Counted from the first letter of the stretch, positions 28,888 to 37,776 are shown. The stretch is 64,000 nt of DNA from Arthrobacter hankyongi (GCF_022012395.1 NZ_JAKLTQ010000003.1:243017-307016), one strand, 5' to 3'. The notes: generated from the sequence alone by a model not told the origin. A program made the numbers and translations.

Positions 28888-29910
28888 ATGTCGTACCGCT
28901 ACCTTGGTAACAAGACCCGGCTGGTCGACTGGATTGTCGGCGAGATCTCGAGTGTGCTCCCCGTAGGCTCCTCCATCGCTGACCCGATGTGCGGTACCGC
29001 TTCGGTATCGATGGCGCTCGCGCAGGCCGGCTACTCGGTCACTGCGGCTGACGCACTGACCTTCCCGATTGTTCACGCGCGCACGCGCCTTCTCGCGAAG
29101 CAGGCACCAACATTTGAAGCGCTCGGCGGCTATGAAGGGGCCCTGGCGTGGATGCGTTCAGCACCGCCCCTCGAGGGATACTTCTTTCGGGAGTTCGGTG
29201 ACGCCGGCCAGCCGGCGAACGGGCGTGCCCCGCGGCTCTACTTCTCGGCGAGCAACGCCGCGCATATCGATGGAATCCGCGACGGTATCCGCAAACTGAC
29301 CTCGGCAGGTGCCCTCTCCGAGGTGGAGCATAGTGTGCTACTGCACCACCTGATCTTGGCAACCAACAAGGTCGCCAACATCAGCGGCACCTACGGCTAC
29401 TTCCGGCGCACGATCTCGGGCCCAGCGCTCAAGCCGCTCGCGTTCGAGCCGATCGCATTCGAGCGAACCCCGGGCCACCACACCGTTGTACAAGGCCCTG
29501 TCGAGGAGCTCGCGTCGACGTTCGATACCGACGCGGTGTACCTAGACCCGCCGTACACCAAGCGGCAGTACGCCGGGAACTATCACATCTTGGAGACGCT
29601 CGCGCAAGAGGATGAGCCTGTCGCCGCCGGCGACGGCGGGCTCCGTCCGTGGAGTGACCAGGCGTCCGATTTCTGTTACCGGCGCAGCGCCGGCCAGGCG
29701 TTTCGCGAGACCCTCAAGCGACTCAAAGTCCCGCACGTGTTCATCTCCTACAGCGAGGACGGTCAGGTCCAGGAAGATGAACTGTTCTCTATCCTGAGCG
29801 ATTTCGGCAACGTCACGTTGCACGAGCAACCCCATATCCGATACCGCAGCAACGGCCGAGTGAAGGATGGCTCGGTGCTGGAGCGGCTTTACCACGTGGA
29901 GGCCTTCTGA
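28888..29910 (+). CDS. D12-class adenine-specific DNA methyltransferase
   Basis: A 340-residue protein. RYLGNKTRLVDWI opens the D12/Dam-like fold, DPMCGTASVSMALAQAGYSV is the S-adenosylmethionine motif I, and AVYLDPPYTKRQYAGNYH is the catalytic DPPY motif. It should methylate adenine N6. With the upstream EcoRI-type enzyme it could protect the two strands of an asymmetric site. AGAGG precedes the start. Confidence 0.88.
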   Translation: MSYRYLGNKTRLVDWIVGEISSVLPVGSSIADPMCGTASVSMALAQAGYSVTAADALTFPIVHARTRLLAKQAPTFEALGGYEGALAWMRSAPPLEGYFFREFGDAGQPANGRAPRLYFSASNAAHIDGIRDGIRKLTSAGALSEVEHSVLLHHLILATNKVANISGTYGYFRRTISGPALKPLAFEPIAFERTPGHHTVVQGPVEELASTFDTDAVYLDPPYTKRQYAGNYHILETLAQEDEPVAAGDGGLRPWSDQASDFCYRRSAGQAFRETLKRLKVPHVFISYSEDGQVQEDELFSILSDFGNVTLHEQPHIRYRSNGRVKDGSVLERLYHVEAF

Positions 29911-29912
29911 CC

Positions 29913-30473
29913 TTGGCGCAGAAACTGAACATTGACCGCATCTGGTGGCGCAACGTCCAACCAGGCGAGTTCTACAACATCGAGCGACACCACCAGATCA
30001 ATGGTGGAGGCGGATCGCTCTACATCGAGATCCCAAGCTCCATGGTGCCCGCGACCCTGGACTTCCTCGACGCCACCGGGGCCAACGTGGACGACCTTCC
30101 GGTCATCAAGATCGAAGCCCGCGTCGTCGGTCGACCGGGTGAGTCCGGTCCGATTGAGTTCCACCGGAAGAAAGGCGGCCGGATGCGAATAGCCCGGCAG
30201 AACCGTCGTCAGCCCAATTCCCAGAGACACCCGGCGTGGATCGCGGCGCGTGGATTCCCGACCGCGCCGGATGACGTCGGCAGCACGGAAGATGCACTCA
30301 CGTACTTCCCCAAGGGCGGACTCCGGATCTATATCGCCAAGACCGTCGAGGGCGAATACTACGCTGGGTTCACCAAGGGGCCTCGCCCTGACAGCATCCG
30401 CTCCAACAATCCGATGTGGGACCTTTACCCGCCGGGTAGCAGGCCTGTCGGCGGCGTAATCGATGCGGACTGA
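29913..30473 (+). CDS. Unrecognised protein of the McrBC-like operon
   Basis: A 186-residue protein starting at TTG two bases after the D12 methyltransferase stop, and ending eight bases before the McrB-like gene. It begins KLNIDRIWWRNVQPGEFYN, with basic stretches (HRKKGGRMRIARQNRRQ) and several aromatic residues. No family is recognised. The McrB-like protein downstream lacks the N-terminal DNA-binding domain usual in McrB, so this gene may supply site recognition as a separate chain. That role is an inference from position only. Confidence 0.75.
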   Translation: MAQKLNIDRIWWRNVQPGEFYNIERHHQINGGGGSLYIEIPSSMVPATLDFLDATGANVDDLPVIKIEARVVGRPGESGPIEFHRKKGGRMRIARQNRRQPNSQRHPAWIAARGFPTAPDDVGSTEDALTYFPKGGLRIYIAKTVEGEYYAGFTKGPRPDSIRSNNPMWDLYPPGSRPVGGVIDAD

Positions 30474-30481
30474 GGTGGGGA

Positions 30482-31663
30482 ATGACTGACAAGATTGACG
30501 ACATTCTGTCGTCCTGGAACGCGGGTAGAAACGTGCTGCTCTACGGACCGCCCGCGACCGGGAAGACTCGCCTCATCAGCGGGCTGTTTGACGCCCTGAA
30601 CAACCCACCTGAGAGTCAGCGCGGTATCCTCCTAGACGTCTCCGATGCCGAGATGCCGTTCAGCAGGCCCGCGCAGGAAATCAAGATCCCGCAGCCTATC
30701 AAGGTCGTGTGGACAACGTTTCACCAGTCGTACGGCTACGAGGACTTCGTACTGGGTCTGAGGCCGGAGATTACCTCCAAAGGCACCTGCCTCCAGCCGT
30801 GGGCTGGAGTCTTCCTCGACGCTGCGCTCGAACTTACGGATCCTGAGTCCGAGTACAAGTCCGTCGTGATCTTCATCGACGAGATCAATCGCGGCAACGC
30901 CGCCCGCATTTTCGGTGAATTCATGACGTTCCTAGACTTCGATTACCGCGACGACGGAAGCGTTCCCCTCCCGTTGCCACTCCGACAGCTGAGCTACGAG
31001 GACGGCAAGAGCGAGGAGATCCGCCGACCCGGTGGCAAGACGACGAAGATTCCCGAGGGCTTCACGTTCCCCAAGCACATCTACATTGTCTCTACGATGA
31101 ACAGCGTCGACCGGGCTGCAGTCCCCATCGATAGCGCCCTCGCACGCCGGTTCGACCGGATCGAGATGCGACCGAACCTGGACGTCCTCGTCAACCACTG
31201 GGGCCTGGAGAAGACCGCGATCACTACGCCAACCGAAGACAACTGGGAGGACCTCACTCCGTTCGAGACCGGCTATTTGCTCCTCGACCGTCTCAACGTT
31301 GCGATCGCGTCCGACCTCGGACCCGAGTTCGAACTGGGCCACGGGCTTCTGACGCCGGTGTTGGCTACCAAGACCACCGACTCTGGCACCAAGGAACCGG
31401 TTGAGGAGAAGGCCGCTTGGCGCAGCCTCGCCAAGACTTGGGACGACGTTCTATTTCCGCAGCTCGAGGACCGCTACTCCGGCCGTCCCGAGCAGCTAAT
31501 GGACCTGTTACACGTCGACACCGCCCCGTCGGTCGGCGACTACGCGTGGAACCTGCGTACCGCCAAGGGTGGTACCGTCCAGTCCCGCACCCTCGCTCCG
31601 GTCCGGGTGAGCGAGCTCGACATCGACGTGATCAAGAGGTCCTTCAGGTGGCTGACGCGGTAG
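30482..31663 (+). CDS. McrB-like AAA+ NTPase
   Basis: A 393-residue AAA+ protein. Walker A GPPATGKT is at residues 22-29, so the N-terminal domain is missing. Walker B is VVIFIDEINRGNAARIFGE, and STMNSVDRAAVPIDSALARRF is the McrB-type sensor region. In this family GTP or ATP hydrolysis drives translocation and activates the McrC nuclease. Its end overlaps the mcrC-like start by 16 bases. Confidence 0.9.
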   Translation: MTDKIDDILSSWNAGRNVLLYGPPATGKTRLISGLFDALNNPPESQRGILLDVSDAEMPFSRPAQEIKIPQPIKVVWTTFHQSYGYEDFVLGLRPEITSKGTCLQPWAGVFLDAALELTDPESEYKSVVIFIDEINRGNAARIFGEFMTFLDFDYRDDGSVPLPLPLRQLSYEDGKSEEIRRPGGKTTKIPEGFTFPKHIYIVSTMNSVDRAAVPIDSALARRFDRIEMRPNLDVLVNHWGLEKTAITTPTEDNWEDLTPFETGYLLLDRLNVAIASDLGPEFELGHGLLTPVLATKTTDSGTKEPVEEKAAWRSLAKTWDDVLFPQLEDRYSGRPEQLMDLLHVDTAPSVGDYAWNLRTAKGGTVQSRTLAPVRVSELDIDVIKRSFRWLTR

Positions 31664-32949
31664 TCACCCCGCCACGCATCGAGCTCCAGGAGTACGGAGC
31701 GCCGGTTGTCCGCTCCGCGGAGGGCCTCGATCTCCACGCGCTTGCTGAGGCGAACAAGCGGTGGAGCAGGGTCTTGGGGCTCTCGGGCGACCCGATCCGT
31801 GTCGAGGACCTCGGCGACGGTATCGTGAGGCTGCGCGCCGAGGCCGTTACCGGCGTTGTGCGAGTCGGCGACGTGGACATCGAGATCGCGCCCAAGTTCC
31901 TGAGCGCAGCCGATGACGGTTGGCAGACGGTGCTTTGGCGGATCCTCACAGTCGTCGAAGGCGGCCATGTCGACGACAACTTGACGACCGCCCACGAACT
32001 CGCTTCGCTGTCCATGCCGGACCTGCTCGCCGAGATGTTCCTCGGGTCCTATGCCAAGGGCGCTGCTCGCGGCCTGCCCCGCGGCTACCAGAGCGAGCAG
32101 GCGACCGGCACCACTCTGCGCGGCAGCCTCGACACCTCGCGCCTCGGGCAGTGGGTCGCTCGTCCGTGGGAACTGCCATATGTCGCAGATCTACTCACCG
32201 ACGACACCCCCTTGGCCCGGCTGCTGCGTTGGTCGGCCGAATGCCTGGCCGCGACTGTGAAAGCGCCCGGACGAGCGAGGGCTGTTCGTGAGATCGCCGC
32301 CGGCTTAGCCCATGTCGGCAGGCAGCCTCCGCATCTTCTCGACGCGCAGCGGATTTCTCTCGGCATCCAGCATCAAGGGCTGGAGCCCGCGCGGATCGTT
32401 GGGCTCCTGTTGCTTGAAGGTGCCGGTGTTCACCATGCCAGCGGCAAGCATGCGCTCTCTGGGTTCCTCTGGAACTCCGACGTGATCTACGAAAACTACA
32501 TCTACTGGCTGTGCCAGCGGGCGGCCAGCCGCCGCGGTGAGCGTGTCGATAAGCGTGCGATTAAGTTCGGCGAGGTAATTGCTGGCAAGGGTTCCAAGCT
32601 GGAAACGACGCCCGACGTGGTCTTCTACGACGGCCAGGGAACACCAGTCGCCATCACTGACTCCAAGTACAAGCGTCTCGGCACTCGACCGAAGGCACCC
32701 GACACCTACCAGGTCCTGACGGCCGGACACGTGCTCGGCTGCAGGCGAATCTCTCTTACCTACCCGGTCGCTCAGGACCGGGCCCCAACGGTCTGGCGCG
32801 TCTCGTCGGCGTTGGGAGGCAGCGACATCGAGTTGACCGCGCTACCTCTCAACCTCATGTCGTTGGCTCGCCCTGAGGGCCCTCAGGTGCTGATCGATAC
32901 GATTATCCACTGGCTCGACGAGGACGTGTCCACCGGACTTGATCAGTAG
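31648..32949 (+). CDS. McrC-like nuclease subunit
   Basis: A 433-residue protein from GTG 31648, with AAGAGG upstream, overlapping the McrB-like gene. The C-terminal PD-(D/E)xK nuclease is seen as TPDVVFYD (Asp about 323) and AITDSKYK (Asp 338, Lys 340). The N-terminal part (ELQEYGAPVV) is typical of 5-methylcytosine restriction subunit McrC. With the McrB-like protein it forms the cleavage complex. Confidence 0.9.
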   Translation: MADAVVTPPRIELQEYGAPVVRSAEGLDLHALAEANKRWSRVLGLSGDPIRVEDLGDGIVRLRAEAVTGVVRVGDVDIEIAPKFLSAADDGWQTVLWRILTVVEGGHVDDNLTTAHELASLSMPDLLAEMFLGSYAKGAARGLPRGYQSEQATGTTLRGSLDTSRLGQWVARPWELPYVADLLTDDTPLARLLRWSAECLAATVKAPGRARAVREIAAGLAHVGRQPPHLLDAQRISLGIQHQGLEPARIVGLLLLEGAGVHHASGKHALSGFLWNSDVIYENYIYWLCQRAASRRGERVDKRAIKFGEVIAGKGSKLETTPDVVFYDGQGTPVAITDSKYKRLGTRPKAPDTYQVLTAGHVLGCRRISLTYPVAQDRAPTVWRVSSALGGSDIELTALPLNLMSLARPEGPQVLIDTIIHWLDEDVSTGLDQ

Positions 32950-33027
32950 GGCGGTCGCTGAGATCCGGAACGCTGCTCATCACAGGGCTTGGGAACGGCG
33001 GTTCCACTAACATCTCCAAAATGAGAC

Positions 33028-33066
33028 GAGACCCGTTCACCAGCAAGGCGCCGGTGAACGGGTCTC
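33028..33066. terminator. Perfect 14-bp stem-loop after the McrC-like gene
   Basis: GAGACCCGTTCACC at 33028-33041 pairs exactly with 33053-33066 around an 11-base loop. It lies between the convergent mcrC-like and resolvase genes and can act in both directions. Confidence 0.65.
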
Positions 33067-33104
33067 GGAATGTTGTCTTAGAAGTTTCAGCCTCGGGCTG
33101 GGGT

Positions 33105-33689
33105 TTACGAGACTCCGGCTGTCGAACGGTGCCGGTAGTAGGTCGCCTTGGACCACCCGACAGTTCGGGCGGCATCGATGACCCCGAGTCCCTCGGCGTC
33201 GATGAGGTACTTCACCATCCGGAGGTTTAGCGCGACCTTCGCGGCGTCCGGGGCCGGACGGCCAAACTTGACGCCCCGGGCCTTCGCAGCATCGACACCG
33301 GCCTGGACGCGTTCCTGGATGAGCTCGCGCTCGTACTCGGCGAAGGTCGCCATGAGGCTGAGCATGAGCCGGCCTTCCCGGGTCTCGGGAGTGATGCCGT
33401 CGGAAAGTGATTTGATCTTCACGCCGCGGTCGACAAGATCCTTCACTGTCGTGATGACGTCGATCATCGAGCGGCCGATGCGGTCGATGCGCCACACGAC
33501 GAGTTCATCACCTTCACAGAGCCGTCCGTCGAGATTCGTCCACCCCGAACGGGATTTGGCTTCCTTGGAACCGGAGACCTGGTCGGAGAAGATCTGCTTC
33601 GCACCAACTCCGGCATCGATGAGTGCCCGGCGCTGGAGGTCGTCGTCCTGCTTGTCCTTCGTGCTCGTGCGGGTGTAGCCGTACTTCAT
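33105..33689 (-). CDS. Serine recombinase (resolvase/invertase type)
   Basis: A 194-residue small serine recombinase. YGYTRTSTKDKQDDDLQ carries the nucleophile Ser9, WRIDRIGRS and FAEYERELIQERVQAG are family motifs, and the C-terminal helix-turn-helix is VIDAARTVGWSKATYYRH. It probably resolves plasmid multimers or acts on the mobile element. AAAGGA precedes the start. Confidence 0.92.
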   Translation of the reverse strand: MKYGYTRTSTKDKQDDDLQRRALIDAGVGAKQIFSDQVSGSKEAKSRSGWTNLDGRLCEGDELVVWRIDRIGRSMIDVITTVKDLVDRGVKIKSLSDGITPETREGRLMLSLMATFAEYERELIQERVQAGVDAAKARGVKFGRPAPDAAKVALNLRMVKYLIDAEGLGVIDAARTVGWSKATYYRHRSTAGVS

Positions 33690-33715
33690 GGTGGATTCCT
33701 TTCTGAAAAAATTGG

Positions 33716-35035
33716 TCAGGCCGCTGCCAAGAGCTGGTCGCGCCAGGCTTTCTTAATCTCGGAACGCGGCGACGGAAGGGTGATGAGATCGGAGTAGCCG
33801 GAGTACATCTTCCGCAGGTTCAGGGCCCTTTTGAAACCCACCTGATTGCCCTCTGCGGCATGGTATTCGGCGGCGCCGAGCTGCCGGCCCGCTGATGAGA
33901 TCTCGCGGCGATAGCTGTCGATCTCCGACTGAATCTCGGGCATGATCTCGTCGATGTCGACGTCGTCAGGATCAAGGTCCAATACGGCTTCGGCATAGGT
34001 CAGCACCGCGCCCAAGTGCGTCAGTTTTCCGTCCTCACAGACGTGGTCGGAAGAAGTCAGGCCGAGTTCTGCTGCATAGCTGATCGCGTGGGCACCTCGA
34101 TCAGAACGAGGGCCCTTGACGTCGTGAAACATTGCGATCATGTCGATCAGGTCGTCACGCTCGCGTTCGGCTTGTTCGGCGGCAACACGTTCCTGGTACT
34201 CGGGCGTGGCCTGCTCTGCCTTGAGGGCGGCTTCGCGGGCAGCATGTTCTTCGGCCTGCTGACGGGCCTGTGCCTCACGTTCGGCCCGCTCAGCGGCCTC
34301 CCGCTCATCAGCAGCCTGGCGCTCCCGCTCAGCCTGTTCTGCACGCTCGACCTGTTCTGCCTCTTCGGCCTGCCGGCGCTCCTCATAAGCTCGACGCTCG
34401 GTTTCCTCGGCCTCTTGGCGCTTCCACTCGGCAGCTGTGTGCTCCAGCCTTGCCCAGTAGCTCGGACCCTTGGCCAAGTAGATCTTCTCGTTCTGACGAT
34501 GTACGTCGCGGGCCGTCAGTTCGCCAGCGAGCACACGCTTCGCCAGTCGTTCGATCAAGGTGAGACGTGCCGGACGCTCAGGATCGACATGCTCGCGGGC
34601 GTTGAGCGCATCCACGTCGGCACGCCAGTCCCAACCCGGGGTCGCGATCATTTCATCGTCGCCGTACCGGGCCTTGCCGAGCGCCTGCTGGTCAGGGTGC
34701 TCATGGGTGTTGTACCGGGCGGCCCGTGCCATTGCGAACTTGCCACGGTCGGTGCCGGGTTCACCCGGGTGGTAGATGAAGGGCCTCACGATGACCGGCA
34801 CCGGGAACTTGCGCTGGACCGCTGCAGGTGTGCGCTGGGTTTTCGAGTACCAGAAGACGTGAGCGTGTTCGTCGGTGCCGGGGTCGCGGTCATGGATCAC
34901 GCCGTGTACCCGGTCATTCGGGTGGGCCGCGACGAACTCCTCGATCATCTCGCGGGTCAAGGCCTTGGACACAATGGAAAAGGCACGATGACGGCCGGAC
35001 TGTAGCGCGGTAGTGTGGGGTGTGCTCTTGGACAT
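33716..35035 (-). CDS. Rolling-circle plasmid replication initiator (Rep_2-like)
   Basis: A 439-residue protein. HGVIHDRD with DEHAHVFWY (His57-x-His59) is a HUH metal site, and ARYNTHEHPDQQALGKARY matches the region carrying the nicking tyrosine in Rep_2 plasmid initiators. A Glu/Ala/Arg-rich coiled coil fills about residues 195-300, and a helical C-terminal domain follows. GAAAGGA lies upstream. It should nick the double-strand origin to start plasmid replication. Confidence 0.8.
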   Translation of the reverse strand: MSKSTPHTTALQSGRHRAFSIVSKALTREMIEEFVAAHPNDRVHGVIHDRDPGTDEHAHVFWYSKTQRTPAAVQRKFPVPVIVRPFIYHPGEPGTDRGKFAMARAARYNTHEHPDQQALGKARYGDDEMIATPGWDWRADVDALNAREHVDPERPARLTLIERLAKRVLAGELTARDVHRQNEKIYLAKGPSYWARLEHTAAEWKRQEAEETERRAYEERRQAEEAEQVERAEQAERERQAADEREAAERAEREAQARQQAEEHAAREAALKAEQATPEYQERVAAEQAERERDDLIDMIAMFHDVKGPRSDRGAHAISYAAELGLTSSDHVCEDGKLTHLGAVLTYAEAVLDLDPDDVDIDEIMPEIQSEIDSYRREISSAGRQLGAAEYHAAEGNQVGFKRALNLRKMYSGYSDLITLPSPRSEIKKAWRDQLLAAA

Positions 35036-35053
35036 GGGCTGATGTCCTTTCTG

Positions 35054-35079
35054 AAACCCCCGGTTGCCGCCGGGGGTTT
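35054..35079 (-). promoter_or_regulatory. Hairpin in the rep leader
   Basis: AAACCCCCGG at 35054-35063 pairs perfectly with 35070-35079 around six bases. It ends about 18 bases upstream of the rep ATG, just before its ribosome-binding site, where an attenuator or antisense-controlled terminator would lie. Confidence 0.55.
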
Positions 35080-35111
35080 CCTCGTTATTTGGGTGGTGCG
35101 CCCTGCTCGGG

Positions 35112-35342
35112 CGTACTCACCTGTTCCTTGACGTACTCACTTTTCAGAAGCCCGTACTCAGATTTGTGTCAAAAAAGTGAGTACGGACCGGGAGGCAAAA
35201 AGTGCAGAAATATGGAGAAGAGGGAAGTTGAGACGTACTCACTTTTTCGGCGACCAAATCAAGCCGAGTACGCGCGCATACGCACACATCCGCATGATTC
35301 CGCTGATTTTCGGAATGCCGAAGATGAAACGTACTCACTTTT
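35112..35342. repeat. Iteron-like CGTACTCAC repeats
   Basis: CGTACTCAC, often followed by TTTT, occurs at 35112-35120, 35132-35140, 35153-35160 (last base differs), 35234-35242 and 35330-35338. An inverted copy lies at 35177-35185 and a partial one at 35266-35272. The copies at 35152-35160 and 35178-35186 form a 9-bp inverted repeat. These 230 bases have no gene and fit a replication origin or Rep-binding region. Confidence 0.7.
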
Positions 35343-35421
35343 GGGGTGTATCTTTCGGAGCTGGCCGCCACAGACTTTTGCACGATGGATTTCGCGGTAC
35401 ACACCAACGCTTCTCCTTCCG

Positions 35422-36273
35422 TCATCGGGGCCACCGCGGCATCCCGGCACCCTTCCATGTAGCGACCAATGCAGTCGTCCACCTGGTTCCCGCGAAGAGT
35501 CCATAAGCGACCACGGAGAGACCACAGACGACCGCCAGCCAGCGCCCGATGCCGAGCCATACGCTGCCGTCCACGTCGGTGGCCCACTGCACTCCCGTGA
35601 AGAGCCCGGCGATGGCCATCCAGAGCCCGGCGACAACCGTTGCCGCCGGCAGGAGTGTCAGGAACATTGCGGCAGCTGCCGACCAGAGCTGGCGATCGGT
35701 CAGCTTGGCCGTGGCTGCCATGATCTGCTCGGCCCTTTTGTTCGCACCGGTGAGATTGGCAGTGACGACGTGGGAAGCTTCACCGGTGATCTGCTCGATT
35801 GCCTTTTCGATCTGCTCGCCGGCACGCTGCTCGATGTGCTGAAGAGCCGCTCCGGCCTGGCTGACAAGAGCCCTGTTCTCGTCAGCCTGAACCCGGAGCC
35901 TTTCAATCGCCGAAACTACGTTCTGACGGTTCCTCTGCGCTTCGAGAATCAAACTCTGCGAGGCGCCGCTGAGCTTCTTTCCGTCGAGACTGCGCGAGAA
36001 TTCGGCGAGCGTCGTCTCGATCTCGTTCAACCTGTTCCCGATACTCGCGATCTGCCGCGGCATGCCGGCGGAGGGCTGCGAGGTCGACGGCAGGGCCTTC
36101 TGCAATTCGTTCTTGACCGTCTCCTCGATGACGATCTGCAGATACATCTTCAGACCGTTCACGGCCTTCGTCTGCGCGTTCACCGCGGCGATGACCTCGG
36201 AGGTTGACGGTTCCGACGGAATCGACGTTGTCGAGTTCTGCTGCTCCTGTCGGAGCCGGTCCGCGAGTCCCAT
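35422..36273 (-). CDS. MobB-like mobilisation membrane protein, overlapping the relaxase gene
   Basis: A 283-residue protein from ATG 36273. Residues about 40-175 are helical and coiled-coil-like (AALQHIEQRAGEQIEKAIEQ), then two transmembrane helices follow (AAAMFLTLLPAATVVAGLWMAIAG and the region LAVVCGLSVVAYGLFAG). The first 371 bases overlap the relaxase gene in another frame, as in the mobA/mobB arrangement of small mobilisable plasmids. It probably anchors or assists the relaxosome at the membrane. Confidence 0.75.
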   Translation of the reverse strand: MGLADRLRQEQQNSTTSIPSEPSTSEVIAAVNAQTKAVNGLKMYLQIVIEETVKNELQKALPSTSQPSAGMPRQIASIGNRLNEIETTLAEFSRSLDGKKLSGASQSLILEAQRNRQNVVSAIERLRVQADENRALVSQAGAALQHIEQRAGEQIEKAIEQITGEASHVVTANLTGANKRAEQIMAATAKLTDRQLWSAAAAMFLTLLPAATVVAGLWMAIAGLFTGVQWATDVDGSVWLGIGRWLAVVCGLSVVAYGLFAGTRWTTALVATWKGAGMPRWPR

Positions 36274-37108
36274 GAGCGGTGCCTTTCTGCTGGTTCTGCT
36301 GGTGGATGTCGAAGATGCTGGCGGCCCCTTCGGCGGTGAACTCCGGCGTGAGTGCCGAGGCCTTCTTGCGTCCGAGCTTCCCGTTGTCGGAGCGGCGCAT
36401 CTTGTAGCTCCACCCGTCGCGATGGGTGACGGCGAGCGTGATGCCGTGCTCTTCGAGCACCTGCTCATATGCCTGCTGATCGACCGAGCGGGGATCGGAA
36501 AGCGCCATGTAGACCTTGTCTCCGAGGGTCTGTTCGAACCCTCCAGGGCTGAAGGCCTCTCGGCGGAGCTCCCAGTCTGGCTTGGGTTGCCCGGGGTCGG
36601 GGAGCACGCTCAGGCCCTCGTCGCGCATCAGGTCGTCGTTCAGCTGGCGGAGCCCGTGCTTCCAGCTGGTGTAGCGCTGCAGAGACTTCCCCGTGAGGTT
36701 GTCGTGATTGGCCACAAGGATATGCGCGTGCCCGTGACGACCTGCTGAATCCGCGTGAACCACAATGAGGTAGTCAGCGGTATGCATCCGCCCAATGAGA
36801 GCGACTGCTATGTTCCGGATACGGTCGAGGTCGTCCTGTTTGGTCACATCGAAATCGTCTGGTGGGAAGGCGAGAACGTAGGACTGGAGCTTGACCTTGC
36901 GGCCGTGCACACGAGCCAACATCTCGGTTCGTTCAATGAACGCTGCCGGTGAGGCTCCTTGGTCGCCGGCGACAGAGATGGCAAACGCCGCGGCACGGGT
37001 TTGACCGGTCTTGATGAGTTCGGCACGGCGCTCTTTCGAGTTCCCGAAAAGGACGTAGTTCACCGCACCTGCGACATCACGGGAAGACCGGACGTTGATC
37101 GTGCTCAT
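35903..37108 (-). CDS. Relaxase / mobilisation nuclease
   Basis: A 401-residue relaxase. GAVNYVLFGN carries a candidate nicking tyrosine (Tyr18), and HADSAGRHGHAHILVAN carries the three-histidine metal site (HGHAH at 125-129). The C-terminal third is basic and helical. It nicks oriT to start conjugal transfer. ATG overlaps the mobC-like stop as ATGA; its own 3' part overlaps the MobB-like gene. Confidence 0.88.
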   Translation of the reverse strand: MSTINVRSSRDVAGAVNYVLFGNSKERRAELIKTGQTRAAAFAISVAGDQGASPAAFIERTEMLARVHGRKVKLQSYVLAFPPDDFDVTKQDDLDRIRNIAVALIGRMHTADYLIVVHADSAGRHGHAHILVANHDNLTGKSLQRYTSWKHGLRQLNDDLMRDEGLSVLPDPGQPKPDWELRREAFSPGGFEQTLGDKVYMALSDPRSVDQQAYEQVLEEHGITLAVTHRDGWSYKMRRSDNGKLGRKKASALTPEFTAEGAASIFDIHQQNQQKGTAHGTRGPAPTGAAELDNVDSVGTVNLRGHRRGERADEGRERSEDVSADRHRGDGQERIAEGPAVDLAALRRHAAADREYREQVERDRDDARRILAQSRRKEAQRRLAEFDSRSAEEPSERSFGD

Positions 37109-37776
37109 GACGAGGTCCGATCCCCGAGCGACGCACGCACGTCATCTACGGCGACCTGCACCTGGCGGAGCAGATCTTCGTCAAGCGCCGAGACGTCTCC
37201 GGAGTGGACAACCCGGAGTGCCTGATTGAGGTTCTGACCGACCTTGCGGAGCTGTTCCACAGCCGTCGCAAGCTCCGGCTGAGGCGCCGCAAGCGCCGCC
37301 AGATGCATCCGTGAAATCTCATCCCTCCTGGCGTCGAGGGCGTCAAGAACGACCCCGCGTGCCCACGCACTCGGCTTGACGCCGAGCACGCGGGCACGGC
37401 GCCGGATCGCTTCGCGCTCCGTCTCCGTGAGCCGTATGTCCAACGAGACCCGGCGGCGCTCACGGGTGGTCTCGTTGGACGTACGGCTGTGCCTACGCGG
37501 GAGGGGAAACGGATGCAGGCCAGCAGGGTATTTGTCGGACATTTCGCTGGCGCTCATGTCTTCCAAATACCGCTGGCCCTCGTCCTCGCTCGCTTCGCTC
37601 CCTGCGGGCGAGGGGGAGTGGAAACCCGCTTCGCGGCCCTTTGACGCGGCAGAGGAAGCCTTCGGGAACACGCTCTTGAGGAGGCCAGGCTGCTCCTCTG
37701 TGAACGGCGCAGCTGGCAGGGATGTGCCAGGCAGTCGGCCGGCTGCCGGAGCACCTTGAAGATCGTCGGCAGACAT
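37105..37776 (-). CDS. MobC-like relaxosome protein
   Basis: A 223-residue protein. RRVSLDIRLTETEREAIRRRA is a ribbon-helix-helix-type start and ATAVEQLRKVGQNLNQALRV is the MobC signature. The first 100 residues are low complexity, and a later start such as the Met near residue 74 or 79 is possible. A near-perfect 10-bp inverted repeat lies in this N-terminal part around 37583-37612. Confidence 0.8.
   Translation of the reverse strand: MSADDLQGAPAAGRLPGTSLPAAPFTEEQPGLLKSVFPKASSAASKGREAGFHSPSPAGSEASEDEGQRYLEDMSASEMSDKYPAGLHPFPLPRRHSRTSNETTRERRRVSLDIRLTETEREAIRRRARVLGVKPSAWARGVVLDALDARRDEISRMHLAALAAPQPELATAVEQLRKVGQNLNQALRVVHSGDVSALDEDLLRQVQVAVDDVRASLGDRTSS

Noticed and set aside
28846..29076. 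Frame antisense to the start of the D12 methyltransferase
   Set aside because: Shadow of a gene with clear catalytic motifs.
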